From NCBI GenBank assembly GCA_905147135.1, contig LR990041.1, positions 20,955,907 through 21,019,906 on the forward strand: 64,000 nt of DNA. The letters run 5' to 3'. A program made the translations under genes and the position numbers. Under the pieces are notes generated by a model. The model was not told the origin of the DNA. It did no database searches and saw nothing but the letters and a program-made list of their open reading frames with translations. Source of the DNA: Blastobasis lacticolella (lineage: Eukaryota > Arthropoda > Insecta > Lepidoptera > Blastobasidae). Below, one piece after another: positions 10,488 to 22,576 of this stretch. Position 1 is the first letter of the stretch, and each line of letters starts with the position of its first letter.

Positions 10488-11147
10488 AATAACAACAGCA
10501 GGTAAATATATTTTCATCCCATTACGGTAATTTTGTGTATTAAAATTCAAAGCGTGCGCTGGGCAGGTCGTTTGCCGTCATCGTGATGTTCATACCACCG
10601 GATAGTTTCGGGATTGTAATGACCGAAGTGTTATGGATAGAAAATAAACCTGCTTTACGGGCTTTGCACACAAACTAGATGTGTAATTGACAGTGATACG
10701 AAACATTATTGGGGCTCAATAAATAATGAAAATTTCAGAGAACTGTTCAGCCCCCATTGGAAGAGTTTGGCAACCTCGCCTTGTCTACGGTAGTAGGAGG
10801 CACACCAAATGACTAGCGAGTGATAGATAATTGTATTACATATAGTTATGTCGCAGTCGGATAGTTAAATAAACCGTTTGATTAAACTGCTAACTTGTCA
10901 AGTAATAATCTAATTGAACGGAACGCCAAATCCGTGAACTTTGAAAGTCTAACGATTGACATGTCTCAAGTTTACGGTGCTCCTCCATGAATTGTCATAA
11001 CGCTGATCTAACCTAACCGAATTAAAACCTAATGCAAATTATTATTATCGTTTGAAGTCGCTTAGTGCGACATATACACAACATTTTAATATGTGAAGAG
11101 TGCCATTATTAATATTACACCGATTAAATTAATCTAACTTAAAAAAT
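10488..11147. other. Unassigned DNA
   Basis: No gene is visible. The text around 10745-10815 ('ggcaacctcgcc', 'acggtagtaggaggcacacc') recalls 3365-3405 and may be a second copy of an unknown repeat. Confidence 0.3.
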
Positions 11148-11368
11148 CATCATCACAGCCCACAACAGTCCACTGCAGGACTTAGGGCCTCTCCACGAAA
11201 GGGGAGGTTATTGCCATAATCTCCACGCTTGGCAAGCGGGTTGGAGATCGCAGTGTTATAAATATATTAATGGAAAACGCTGCTGCCCATTTTCCAGTCT
11301 ACGGAGACTCTAGATCTTTTGCCTCGAAAACATTAGTCGCCTTGTACGACACCCACTAGTGTAACGTG
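11148..11368 (-). mobile_element. Retroposon family B, copy 1
   Basis: Read on the minus strand it passes through 'aaggcgactaatgttttcg', 'aaaatgggcagcagcg' and 'ctccaacccgc', and ends in a TGATGATG-type tail. Three other copies are at 17.4, 17.8 and 44.4 kb. The (GAT)n end and the target duplications at the best copies mark it as retroposed. The gene-like frames across it are by-products. Confidence 0.65.
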
Positions 11369-11453
11369 TTAAAAAATAAAATATCATAATTATCTAGAGG
11401 ACAAAAATGCCCACACCAAAACTAGCCAAAAAGGTAGGGGGCACACTATAATT

Positions 11454-11549
11454 ATCTGATCTACCAAATCCTGGATCGTGGTCAAGGCGGACCCCTCGCT
11501 TGGTGGTGTGCGAAAGCACAACCGGGACATTAACGCCAAGATGATAATT
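11454..11549 (+). mobile_element. SINE family A, 3' fragment
   Basis: Only the last ~95 bases are present, from 'ctgatctaccaaatcctgg' to 'gggacattaacgccaagatg'. The fragment shows the original 3' end of the family better than the copy at 9653. Confidence 0.7.
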
Positions 11550-12975
11550 ATTTTATTTTAATCTAAATCCACATACAATCTGATCATCCACAAAACCGAC
11601 ATCAAACAACGCTCTAGAACCTGACGTTTGGTTCCCAGTCGCAAACAAGCATTTGCATGAATCGCGCGTTTTAAATTCAAACGGAACTAAAGAGACTGAG
11701 AAGAATGCACCACCGGAGGCATGTAACGAAATCATAAACCAGAATGTGGAGCGCAGTTCGCACGTTCATCGTGCTTTATTGTAGAATGGAAGGACAGGGC
11801 TGCCCGAAGCCAGCTCGAGATAACGATGTTAAGCGACCTATTATATGCGGTAAGGGAATTTATCATAGCAGATGAATTGTCTGGCTCTTGGAAATCAATG
11901 CAAGAGTTTGCAAGATCTCTGTTGCCAAAGGGACGTATTCGCACCATAATCTAACGATAAAAAAGCCAACGCAACTCTGCAAATTATACTATTCTGTAAA
12001 GAATATGGAGTTAGAAGCATAGAAGAATCCTACTCACAGCTGAAATCACAATCTATACTTGGTTTCCTTTGTTAGTTGTGCACATACCGTGTCTAAAAGG
12101 GACGACTGTAAGTTATCAAATACCCCTCCTTAACCACTGCCATTATCAAATTTAGTGGCCTTGGTCACCTTGGTCACCTTAGTGACATTTTCTAGCTTTT
12201 ATATGGCATTGAATCATTTGTAATCTATAGAGTTGTGACAGAGTGACAGTGAACATTCTCTATAGATCGAGGCTCCATTATATTCTCTATGACTGTACTT
12301 TGTACTTTTTTCATTTATAGATTTATGATCACGCCTGGCAACCCTAAATCTAAAAGAGGTGCGGTGCAGTGAGGGGCAGGACGTTGGGGACAATGAAAGT
12401 ACGGTAATAGTCGGCAGGGACGTGACAGTATTCCTCCACAGTCAGGTGTAACATAACGATAGTGCCACTACTGATGTTTAGACACTTTATAACCTCGAGG
12501 AAGTGGATTGAGCTACTTTAGCCACAGCGAGAAATCACGTTCTTCTCGTTTATACTTTTGTTATTCAAACGTAGTTTGCGAGGTGTTTTGTAAGTCGTGG
12601 TTGTCTTACCGCTTTATTTATTGTGGTTTATATCTTCAGTTTTAGTTTTGAACAAGCAATTGTTTTTCTTAGTTGATCAAATAGTTGAGTATAGGTAATT
12701 ATGTTGCGATTCCAATGTTTTCTAAATAAGGCTTATTCAAAACTAGCTGAACTGACAGACGTTATCCTGTCTAATTTCAATGCCATAGAAAATCAATTTC
12801 TTTTTTATTAAATATAAATGTATCTAATTGTACAATATCCTTACCCATGGAAGTCTCACTAATTCTTAAGATACAGGACATTTCCTAGTTTGGGAATCAG
12901 AGATGCAAAATATGAAATGAATTGTTACCTCGACAATATTTCATAGGTAATTGTAATTAATATCTTTCCTGGTAA
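11550..12975. other. Unassigned AT-rich DNA
   Basis: Short frames at 11553-11735 and 11732-11947 on minus have no recognisable motif. 'ttggtcacc' is tandemly repeated at about 12160. Nothing else is recognised. Confidence 0.35.
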
Positions 12976-12978
12976 TAA

Positions 12979-12980
12979 CG

Positions 12981-13011
<31 letters not shown>

Positions 13012-13200
13012 CCGAGTCTCCCAAGGATCAGCTCGTATATCATATGTATAGCTAAAAGAAGACCCACGGATTGCATTTTTATTTATCTCAAAATCATTTC
13101 GCTCCACAAATTGCCTTAGCATGAAGCCGAGCGTCCTGCATCGCTTAACATAATCAGAGCAGTCGCCGTATTGCAAAACCAATTTTTTATTCAAAAACAA
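12979..13200 (-). pseudogene. LINE C-terminal relic with (AAAT)n(AAT)n tail
   Basis: On the minus strand the frame contains DYVKRCRTLGFMLRQFVE, resembling the CR1/Jockey-group segment after the RT palm (compare KRLGFVIRNSREF at about 37.1 kb). The element then runs into AAAT and AAT repeats at 12979-13012, which fits a 3' tail. The copy is very short and the call is by eye. Confidence 0.4.
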
Positions 13201-14423
13201 GAGAGAGGAAACACGAAAATGAGTTAGGAGTTGGTCTGAGAGGTGGCGTGTTTATTCGTAAACATTAACTGAGACGTGTCCAAGCGAAAGTTTATCTTTC
13301 GATGGTCGAGGCGTTTAAACTAATTTATACTATGTTGAACAAGTTGATGTTTTCGACAAGTTGTGTAAAGAGATTAAATATCCACCTACAACTATTCTAA
13401 AGTACATTTAACCGAGTTTCAAATTAATTGTACGTTACAAGTTGTTATAACATTTATTCAGAGAAGCTCGTGAGATGAGCATGCATAATTTGTTGTCTAC
13501 AACCCGAATTTTTGCTCCCCAGACTTTGACCTTGACTCAGGTTTTGGTGGAGCATAATGATGGCCTTAGTATTGACCTACAACGCCCCACATAATGCCGA
13601 AAAATTTTTAAGGAGACAAACATTCAGATTTAGAGTATGCTTCACTGAAATGCGTATCATAGACTATACCTGATATATATGCTTCTATATAAAAATAATG
13701 TTCACTTATCGTACTTATACTTATTATAAAATTTGCGTACACTGTACAGTAATAATAATAAAACAATATATTATAACTTTTATTTCAGGCAATGAGTTTA
13801 CAAGTTTAATACTATGTAAATAAAACATTGTTACTAATACTAGTAAGACTAAGTGTTAGATTATTGTTGTTATTTATTTTAAATTTTTTTCATTTCCCCC
13901 TTTAGTGGTACCAGTACCTACCTAATATCCTGGCTGAATCGTAATAACTAGGATCTGTGGTGGCGGCGTCGAAGCAACGCTGGGTTGTTGGAAAACCTAT
14001 TTGAAAAGAAAGTTGAAAAATGTGCATATTCTTAGACTCCAATATCGATCGATGACGATCAACTTTTTAAGTTGATTGGGAACACATAATAGAAATTAAA
14101 CGTGGAGAAATTAAACAAGGTTGGAGATGTCGACGACAAGGATAAAATATAGTCTGACCCATCCGGCGACCTGCTCCAGAGCAATCTCTACTTCGGAAAC
14201 AAGTTTGAACCTGCTCTCGACGTAGCTGATCTTTTTTCTCTTTTACGGAATGTGCCAGTTACCAGGTTTACGCAAAGTTTGTAAGAAAAACTCGTAAACA
14301 AGCGGGTATTTTCGGTTTGAATACTTTATGTAAAAACCTGGACATTCTAAGGCTCAAAGGATATCGATTTGATTGTAACTCTTGACCTTGTGGTTTTTTA
14401 AGATAACGCAGTAGGTATTTCAT
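13201..14423. other. Unassigned AT-rich DNA
   Basis: I see no gene, tRNA-like head or repeat boundary here. Confidence 0.35.
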
Positions 14424-14780
14424 GGAGCGTAGGTGTCCTAGTGGTTAAGGTATCCGACTCGTAAGCGAGAGGTTCCGAGTTCGAATCCCACTACCGCCAT
14501 GTACTAATGACTTGTTTCTGGGTTATGTTCATGAGTTGAATACTAACCAATGCTCTTACGGTAAGTAATAACGTCGTGATGAACCTACACATTCAGGCGA
14601 CGGAATACGTAACCATGATCCAATCTGGTCAGATTCCCCTGGTAGCGTTGTCACGGACGTCAGAATGTAGTCGCTCCACTGTAATTACCTGACCTGCCAA
14701 ATCCTGGATCGATTCATGGCCGACCCCGGGCTTTCGGGCGCGAGTGTCCAACCAGGACATTTACGCGAAGATGATTATTT
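14424..14780 (+). mobile_element. SINE family A, near full length
   Basis: The head has A box 'gtcctagtggttaaggtatc' and B box 'gagttcgaatccc', followed by the complete body and the end 'ggacatttacgcgaagatga'. It is moderately diverged, with deletions near 14650. No clear target duplication was found. Confidence 0.8.
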
Positions 14781-15900
14781 AATAAATCGCTTGGAAAAAC
14801 ATTAGTTCTGAACGCAGTATTACGGCAACCAGCGCTGACATGGAGGGCAAGTAGGTAATAGAAAAACGGTGCCCCGTGTGGGATCGAATTGTAACCTTAT
14901 TTCAATATTCGCTGACCCGTAGGCCCACCTCGCGCAGCGCTACAGCACTTTATTTCCCTTTGTCTGAACCCTTCTCGTTTGATGCCGGGGATCGGCTGAA
15001 AGCGGATTTCGGATTCAAAAGACACATTTCATCCCTTTCATGTAGCTTCATGTAATAACTAGATACTTTGTCGTATCTCTATTAACAGCTTAAGATGTTC
15101 GTATTAAGCTCGGCTCTAAACGAGTTGTGTCTTCGTTACTTGTTATTTAGATACCGGCTTTTTCGTCACATCTTCAGTACATCTGCGTAGAAGTTTAGTC
15201 TGGTAACTAAACTTAATAGACAAGTAATGTCTCGGGAATAGTATCATTTCATTTTGTGGGTAGGTACTCATTGTTCTTAAAAAGTACGCAAAAGTACAAG
15301 TACTAGTTGGAAAATCTCCAGATACAAATTCTTTCGTTTGGCTATATTACTGGTATAAAACTTAAAGGATAAATGATCTTGCCGTTAAAAAAAATAAACA
15401 ACAATATTCGACATAAACCTTGTCTAAGATAAGTTCCGTTTTCTATAACTAGATGGTACTGCGCGTATTTTAGATCGCGCTATCGATTTGTTTCTGTCAA
15501 TTTGTATTATGTAATATCGTATAACTATTTACTTGTGTTTCTCTCTTGCGTTAGCCCGGAGGATGCCCTTTACCCGTTGCGGTGGGCGCAAAAACAAATA
15601 AAAATGATTTGGAGTGTGTTTTAGAAATTAAATAGTACTTACAACAGTGTTTAAAGTATATCGTGTATAAATTTTATTTTAAGTGAATTTATACAAGCCT
15701 TTTCTAGAATCGCCGACAGTATGCTAAGGAACCACAACGACAGGAACAATGCCTTTGCTACTAATGTAAATATTTAATGAAGATGTTTTAGGTACCTACA
15801 TTCATATTTTGTAAATACGTACCCTTATAGCCATATTATTTCGGCTACGAGCTGAGAAGAATCAGGATATTTCATGTCGAGACCATTAACTGTAACATTT
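14781..15900. other. Unassigned DNA
   Basis: No gene is recognised. 15540-15610 ('ttagcccggaggatgccc' to 'caaataaaaatg') could be a LINE tail ending in AATAAA, but no coding part precedes it. Confidence 0.3.
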
Positions 15901-16312
15901 ACACATCCGGAACATTACTTACCAATTCGGAACCTTACAATAACCTAAACGCTCTCCGGAACATTCTCAAAATGTTTCAAAACGACTAGAATGTTCCACG
16001 CTGTTTCGAGACGTATAAGCAGTTAGTATTCTCCGTTCGTTTGAAATTGTTTCCTTGTAAATTAACAGGTGCTTTGGGCAAAGATAATAAGAAGACAACC
16101 TTGTATAAACGGAGTACACGCGTAGCAGCAGAACTTTCGAGAGTGACGCAAATATTTGAGAGATGCTAGGCGAGCCATAACTTTATAAGCCTCTCGGTTG
16201 CTTCGAAGTATTCAGTTTTGAATGCGAAATAGAGTACATTATTTCGAGGAGACTTTCGAGTGATTACTAAATAATTAAAGTAATTTGTGGGAAATCTGGG
16301 GTTGGAAACTTG
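15900..16312 (+). promoter_or_regulatory. Candidate core promoter with heat-shock-like elements
   Basis: TTTATAAG at 16182-16189 is followed about 30 bases later by an insect initiator-like TCAGTT at 16212-16217, the canonical TATA-to-start spacing. Upstream lie two GAAnnTTC units, at 15959-15966 and 15989-15996, with further GAA/TTC half-sites and three 'cggaac' blocks at 15907-15962. These resemble heat-shock-factor sites. A GTAAGG that could be a splice donor lies at about 16311. No downstream coding exon could be recognised, so this may be a fortuitous arrangement or the promoter of an unseen gene. Confidence 0.3.
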
Positions 16313-17117
16313 TAAGGCCAATGATTCGGTGATATATTGTGTTCATTATAGTATTCTAGGTATCGTAGTGTGTAATCTAGAATAATCTTCTGCCGAAACT
16401 AAGGCCAAAGCTCGTATCAGTTATTATAATTTACGATTTGAGATAAATACGGCATAGGAGGTCTTCCTATGCCTTATCTATCTTATATCCTTTCAAGGTA
16501 GTGATAAGTCTACGTTTTGATGTGTGAGGTGAGGGTAGCGACCAGCAAACACGGTAGTTAGTTTCACATTGCTTTATTTAAATCATGATAGGCGGGGTCG
16601 CATAACCGCACAGTATCTTAAGAGCATATATTTGCGGTGGCTACCTGTTATATTTGTGATATCTATCTATCTCTATACAATAGGCAATTCCTTTCAATCC
16701 GTGACGTGATAATGTATCTTTGATTCTGCAATTTTACATGTAAATTAAGTAAATGAATCGTTGATGTTATGGACAAAGGTTACCGCTATCCATCAGGTGG
16801 GCCGTGTACTCGTTGGTCACAAGTAACATAAACAAAGGTATTTGAGTTCGCTTCCTCCTTTATCCTGACGCCATTCGTAAGTGCGAAATAAGAATTTATT
16901 ATTGGATTCGCAAAATCCTTAATCTTGCCGATGGGCGCGTTTTATTGGTTTAGCCGTAATGCGGTGTCCGGCTTCACCGTGACCTGCGGAATCGTTCGTG
17001 AAACTAGAATGCTCATACTCAAATGTTTATTGCTTCATAGAAGTAATTTTTACAATTATGCCCCTGACGGGCACTGCAACATTAAAAACTTAAAAAGACT
17101 AGGGTTACAATTATTTT
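16313..17117. other. Unassigned DNA with a short LINE-tail relic
   Basis: 16770-16830 ('ggttaccgctatccatcagg', 'taacataaacaaa') resembles the 3' ends of LINEs at 19.1 and 63.4 kb. The frame at 16925-17194 has no recognisable domain. Confidence 0.3.
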
Positions 17118-17325
17118 CTACTAGTGGACCCGGCGCGACTTCGTTCGCGTACACCTACTTTACTCCTACCTACCCTCTTTCTACTTGCTTATAAACCTTC
17201 CTCTTGAATCACTCTATCTGCTGTTGAAACCCGCATCAAAATCCGTTGCGTAGTTTCAAAGATTTAAGCATACAAAGGGACATAGGGACAGAGAAAGCGA
17301 TTTTGTTTTATACTATGTAGTGATG
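17118..17325 (+). repeat. Interspersed repeat family E relic
   Basis: It begins near 'ctagtggacccggcgcgac' and passes through 'catcaaaatccgttgcgtag' to 'gggacagagaaagcga'. The same order of motifs recurs at 28.5, 29.7, 43.1, 44.7 and 63.6 kb. The superfamily is not determined. Confidence 0.5.
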
Positions 17326-17326
17326 A

Positions 17327-17370
17327 GCACAACCGGGACATTAACACCAACACGACCATCATTGTCACTA
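17327..17370 (+). mobile_element. SINE family A, terminal scrap
   Basis: Only 'gagcacaaccgggacattaa' and a few further bases remain. Confidence 0.45.
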
Positions 17371-17394
17371 AAATATAGAATATAAGAAGCACAT

Positions 17395-17545
17395 TATCAC
17401 TTCAACAGCCCATAACAGTTTACTGCTGGACTTAAGCTTCCTCAGCCATAATCTCCACGCTTAGAAGGCGGGTTGGACATCGCAGTGTTTGAAACACAAC
17501 AGAAAAAGCAGCTTTCCATTTTCTGGTCTACAGCTAAGTCTATAT
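17395..17545 (-). mobile_element. Retroposon family B, copy 2 (partial)
   Basis: It carries the family motifs 'cataacagtttactgctgg', 'ataatctccacgctta' and 'ggcgggttgg', with an internal deletion and no 5' part. Confidence 0.55.
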
Positions 17546-17794
17546 GTACTAAATGACAGACATAAGGTGATTTCTGTACTCTTTCTAGTGTAAAATTCTA
17601 TATCTGTACTGTAAAGTGCTAGTTAGTGGTGTTCATGCTGAGCTTAGCTGTTAAACATGCTTTATGAACTACAACTTTTAACATTTTGATAGGTCATTTT
17701 GTTGTCAATTAAAGTACCGGCGTCACCGAGTCAGATACGAAATCTACGAAACTAGCCGGAGTAATAGAGATACATCATATAGGTACGTTGCTAA

Positions 17795-18055
17795 CATCAT
17801 CATCACATCCAATAACAGTCCATTGCAGGATTTAGGGCCTTTCCCACGAAAAGGGAGGTTATTACCAGGCAGGCGGGTTAGAGATCGCAGTGTTATAAAT
17901 ATAACTATGGAAAAAGCTGCTGCCCATTTTCCAGCCCACGGAGACTCTAGATATTTTCCCTCGCAAACATTAGTCGCGTTGTACGACACCCACGAGTGTA
18001 TGGGGTTGGTGCTATTCTACTCTGCCGGACACCACACGGCCAACATCACTTTTAT
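17795..18055 (-). mobile_element. Retroposon family B, copy 3, nearly complete
   Basis: On the minus strand it starts near GGCCGTGTGGTGTCCGGC, the conserved 5' end of the family. It ends in the (GAT)n tail at 17795-17806. AACATCA occurs just outside or at both ends and may be the target duplication. Confidence 0.7.
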
Positions 18056-18861
18056 AACATGATGCACCAGATTTCAATTCAAACTGTCAGAGGGCTGCAA
18101 TCGTCACCGAGAACAACTGCAATGTTAACAGAGTTATTCCAACATAAATCACAGGATTGGAAGCTACATTTGTTACGATTCGCAGAGTTTAACTTTATTC
18201 CCAGAACGGAAGTGTTACGGTTGGCAGTATATACATTTACGCCCCAGATATCTAACAGCATTATGTTGATTTTCGCATACATGCAATTTGAAATTTAGCA
18301 AGATTTACATTGCCAGCCGCTGGTAATTAAACGTGGCTTGGTTAGAATGTAATTACTGCATGTACAATACGCTATTTACACTACATTTTGTTTTTTAATA
18401 CTAATTGATTTAAAACCCGGGTGGGTTTATTTGTGTCTAGCTGACTATTTATCAGATGTATAAATACAAAACATACTAGTAATACAGATTTACTTATACC
18501 TGTTACAATATTACAAAACACACTCGTTCACTACAAGATCACAATTACCAAGTTAAACAGATACACACCCATATCATAAATATCCATTTTTTATTTCAAT
18601 AACATATTCAGTTTGCTCGACACAATACCACAGAATATTGATACTAATGTAAACAAAATAAAACGCAAATAAATGAGTACACTTGGGGGTAACTTCAGTT
18701 GACATTGTTTTTGTAATTTCAGTTGACGGTAACTGAAATAAATCGACTCTTTAATAGAATTTCTCACAATCGGGATAAAATCAACAATTCTTATTGTATT
18801 GTAGATATTAGAAGTTGCTCGGGACCTAGTACGCTCGAAATTCAACGTACGTTTAAGAGAG
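18056..18861. other. Unassigned DNA
   Basis: A frame of 84 codons at 18591-18845 on minus and overlapping frames at 18.0-18.3 kb have no recognisable motif. Confidence 0.3.
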
Positions 18862-19189
18862 GTAGGGCATAGCGGGGTATCCCGTTCGAATTGGAGCCCG
18901 GCTGGGGAAGTACCTCCACCGCACTTACAGAATACCGCAGCTAAACAATACTCTTTTAAATAGTATTGTGTTTCTGCCGGTTAGTAAGGTCTCCAGTGCT
19001 CCATGGGGTGGGGATTTTTGGAACCGTGGCTTTGTGGTAGCGGTGGTGGCGGGGCATTTGCCTTTTTGCTGCCAGAGCAACGTGTTATAGAGGCGGGCAA
19101 CGCATTGGCGATACTATTGGTGTTGCTAATGTCTATAGGCAGTGGAGACCACTTTCCATCAGGTGGCCCACTTGCCTGTTTGCCTACAG
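18862..19189 (+). mobile_element. LINE 3' end, left part (interrupted by RTE)
   Basis: The 3' UTR family with 'agtattgtgtttctgccgg', 'ccatggggtgggga', 'ggcaacgcattggcgatact' and 'ccactttccatcaggtgg'. It breaks off at 'ttgcctacag' (19180-19189) and its missing end, 'tatgacataaaaaaaaa', is found at 22558-22574 after the RTE insertion. Other copies are at 27.2 kb and 55.3 kb. The tail is shared with the Jockey-like element ending at 63.5 kb. Confidence 0.8.
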
Positions 19190-22100
19190 TCTTCTTTCTT
19201 TTCAGCCATTTTCAACCTCTAGGGTGTAGGCCTCCTTCAATACATTCCAGCGTTCTCGGTCTTGTGCTGTTTTCAACCATTCCATTCCAACTGTTCTCCT
19301 AATGTCGTCGTACCAGCGCATCTGAGGTCTTCCTCGTGAACGTCTTTCACCCCACGGTCTCCACTCCACCAGCGATTTGCACCATGAACCCCGCTTTCTG
19401 GCGACATGACCAGCCCATTGCCACTTCAGCTTCGATATATATTTGATAACATCCCTCACTTTACTCTGTACTCTGAGCCAGTCATTTCTTTTGCGGTCAC
19501 TGAGCGTTACGCCCACTATCTTCCTCTCTATTGCTCTTTGAGCGACTCTGAGTTTGTTAAGGATCTCCTTCGTAAAAACCCACGTCTCAGCTCCATAAGT
19601 GAGAACCGGCAGAATGCACTGATCATGTATGCGAGCTTTTTGTTCTGATGTTAATTTCATTCTGAACACATAATCTATCTTGGCATAGGCTGCCCATGCT
19701 AGTCTTATGCGCCTGTAAATTTCGTTCGTCTGATTTTCCTTCCCCATTACCACCTCTTGACCGAGATATACATATATATGTACCCTTTCAATGACGATGA
19801 TATCCACTTTGATCTTAAACGCGGTATCGGGGCAATTGGTCATGATCTTGGTCTTATTTAGATTCATCTCTAGTCCGCATAATCGAGAGGCATGATTAAG
19901 TTCCCGTATCATGGTTTCCAGCAGTTCCGGGGTTTCAGAAAACAGGACAATGTCGTCCGCGAATCGCAAGTTATGAAGATGCCTGCCCTCGATACGTAGT
20001 CCATATTGATCCCAATTTAGAGTCTTGAAAATGTCCTCCGGTACTAGGGTGAATAGTTTTGAAGAGATAGTATCTCCCTGTCTGACACCTTTCTCCAATC
20101 CAATGGACTCTGTCTTTGGTGGTAGGTTGACTGTCATGCTGGCATTTATATAGATGTTCTCTATTAATTTCGTATATCGATGGTCAATACGAGCGTTTTA
20201 CAGAGAATCGTAGACTGCCCAAGATTCGATACTGTCGAATGCCTTTTTGTAGTCTATAAAAGCCAACCACAGTGGCATCTGGTATTCTGTGGCTTTCTCG
20301 ATAACGACTCGCAGATCGAGGATATGGTCCATTGTACTCATTCCACTTCTGAAACCGGCTTGCTCTATGGGCTGGTAAAAGTCAAGCTTATTGGTCAGCC
20401 GTAAGGTGATAACTTTTGTGAAGAGTTTGTACATCTGCGATAACAAACTAATTGGCCGGTAGTTGCTAAGATCACCCTTATTCCCCTTTTTAAATAGGAG
20501 GACAACAGTAGCACATTCCCATTTTGTAGGTATGCGGCTTTCTTCTAGGCATTTGTTGAAGATATCCTTAGGAAAACATATGACAGAATCCCCTCCTTCC
20601 TTGATCATTTCCACGCTGATGTTATCCTCTCCCGGCGCTTTTCCGTTAGACATTCTGTTTAAGGCTGCTTTAATCTCGGCGTTTGTTATTTCCGGCACAT
20701 CTTCTGAACCGATATTCATTATCCTACGATTCACAACATTACTGGGCTTGGGATTTCCGGATTTGTAAATCTTTCCGTAATATTGCTCTACCACTTTTAG
20801 CAGCTGGTCTTGCTGTATAACCAAGATGTTATTTTTGTAATCCCAGAGTTTTTTAATTTGCTGTGTGCCAGGTGATAGAATTCTTTGAAATATTTTCGGA
20901 CCCTTATATTTCTCGATAGTATCCGTAACTACTCTTTCACGGTATGCTTCTAAACTCTGACGCGCCTCTATACAGATATTTTTGAAATAGTCTGTATGGT
21001 TTTCGCCTTTGTTTATTAGGGTTCTCCTTTCATCCAACAGCTCTCTCGTTTTGCTCTGTATTTTCTGAGCTCGAGCTTTACCATTTGATGCTATTTTTGC
21101 TGCTACTTCGTTATGTGATTTGCTTAGGTGTTCAAGTGACTGGTTCATGTTGGAGGTAATAGAGTCGAAGTGCTTTAATTTGTCCTTCACCCTTTGCTGA
21201 TAACATTCACTGCTCGTAAGAACTCGCTGTTTATTTTAGGTCTTTTCTGGTTAATCTTAACATACCGTTCCAGTTTAGTGTTTATTCGGATTAATGCTCG
21301 GATGAGACGATGGTCACTCTCCGTATTGAAACTATTGAGTACGGTCACATCTTGTACTATGCACTTATGGCTACATAACAAATAATCTATTTCGTTTTTG
21401 TACTTAGCTGCTGGTGATAGCCACGTCCATTTCCTTTCAGGACGTTTTTGAAAGGATGAGCTCATATGATACAACTTTTCTTTCTCCAGGAAGTTGGCCA
21501 ATGTATGCCCCTCTCATTTCTGATTCCGTAACCAAAATCTCCCATCCCTGTTTCTGAGTCGTCTAACTTTTTGCCAATTTTTGCATTAAAGTCGCCGGTG
21601 ACGATTGTGTATGTAGTTTTAACATATCGTAGGCATGAACCGATTTCCTCATACATTTGCTCCACCACTGTGTCTGGTGCGGTGCTAGTAGGTGCATATA
21701 CCTGAACCACCTTTAGTGTTACCGTCTTCGATAGTTGCAGTGTTAGGTAAAGAACTCGGTCTGAGATGGAATCAATGGCTTTTATGTAGCCACTAAGGCG
21801 CTTGTTCACGAGCAGCGCCACGCCGTGTTCATGTCTACCCGAGTCTGCGCCTCGGTAGTAGAAAATGTGTCCATTATGCAACTTGAGACATTCTTCACCC
21901 AGCCGCCTCACTTCCGATAACCCAATTACATCCCAATATTTACTTTGTCCAACTCATAGAGCAACTCTTACATCCTTTCTTCAGACCTCAAGGTGTTAGC
22001 GTTATATGATGCTATTGATAGATTGGTGACTTTATTCTTATTACTAGTTTTACGGCAGTTCTTCTGTTTATTCACCCAGAGATTCTTAGCACCCCTGGTT

Positions 22101-22547
22101 TCGCTGTCCATACTGCTGCCATTGTTGGACGTTACGAACCCGCTGGGAACCCGCCTTTCTTTAATTTGTGTACTCATATTGGAAGGGTTTAGGCATTGTT
22201 AACCTCCCCGCTTGCCTAAGGCGTCCTGGGAGATGAGAAGTTATCCTACTTGCTAGGACTATGGATGCTACCGTTGGTCTACTATAAGACTCCTCCGCTA
22301 CCACCCTAAGAGTCCATCCATCTCTGATGGACTCTAGACCAAAAAGCCGTATCACGCCTTAGTGGCCCCTCCTGTCTCTCGTCTGTTTGTTGACCCTACC
22401 TCCCACTGGGATTCACCGCAGTCTTCATTATGGTTGCTCAACGTAACAGGGCCTACCACGGGAATGTGAGAGTGGAGTTGAGGTGCAGAGGCTAGAGAAC
22501 TACACTTGTTGTGGTTCTTATATTGCGCATGACACCCCTTAGACCCC
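19190..22547 (-). mobile_element. RTE-clade LINE, near full length
   Basis: A 3.36-kb insertion flanked by TTGCC(T/C)ACAG at 19180-19189 and 22548-22557. On the minus strand it has a 5' region (22547-22178), an endonuclease-reverse transcriptase frame, and an extremely short 3' end. The stop codon at 19202-19204 is followed by only about a dozen purine-rich bases, a hallmark of RTE elements. It copies itself by target-primed reverse transcription. The target duplication and interrupted host LINE give unambiguous borders. Confidence 0.9.
19202..22177 (-). pseudogene. RTE endonuclease-reverse transcriptase, broken
   Basis: An N-terminal apurinic-type endonuclease (about 22030-21300) shows SIASYNANTLRS, VTGDFNAKIG and SDHRLI. 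The reverse transcriptase follows with SNGKAPGEDNISVEMIK, LSNYRPISLL, FIDYKKAFDS (motif A), KGVRQGDTIS (motif B) and LRFADDIVLF (motif C). A C-terminal block reads GAETWVFTKE, KWQWAGHVARK and RGRPQMRWYDDI. Pieces lie at 21968-22177, 21462-21911, 21187-21501, 20198-21190 and 19202-20137. The last two are in one frame, separated only by a TAA at 20198-20200. The other joins are small frameshifts near 21960, 21505 and 21205. All palm motifs survive, so inactivation is fairly recent. Confidence 0.9.
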
Positions 22548-22576
22548 TTGCCCACAGTATGACATAAAAAAAAATT
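22548..22576 (+). mobile_element. LINE 3' end, right part with A tail
   Basis: The duplicated target followed by 'tatgacat' and a run of nine A. It completes the 3' end broken at 19189. Confidence 0.8.

Noticed and set aside
17823..18062. A conserved small protein shared by the copies at 17.8 and 44.5 kb
   Set aside because: The shared frame arises because both are copies of retroposon family B, and the frame is antisense to the retroposon. Other copies are interrupted.
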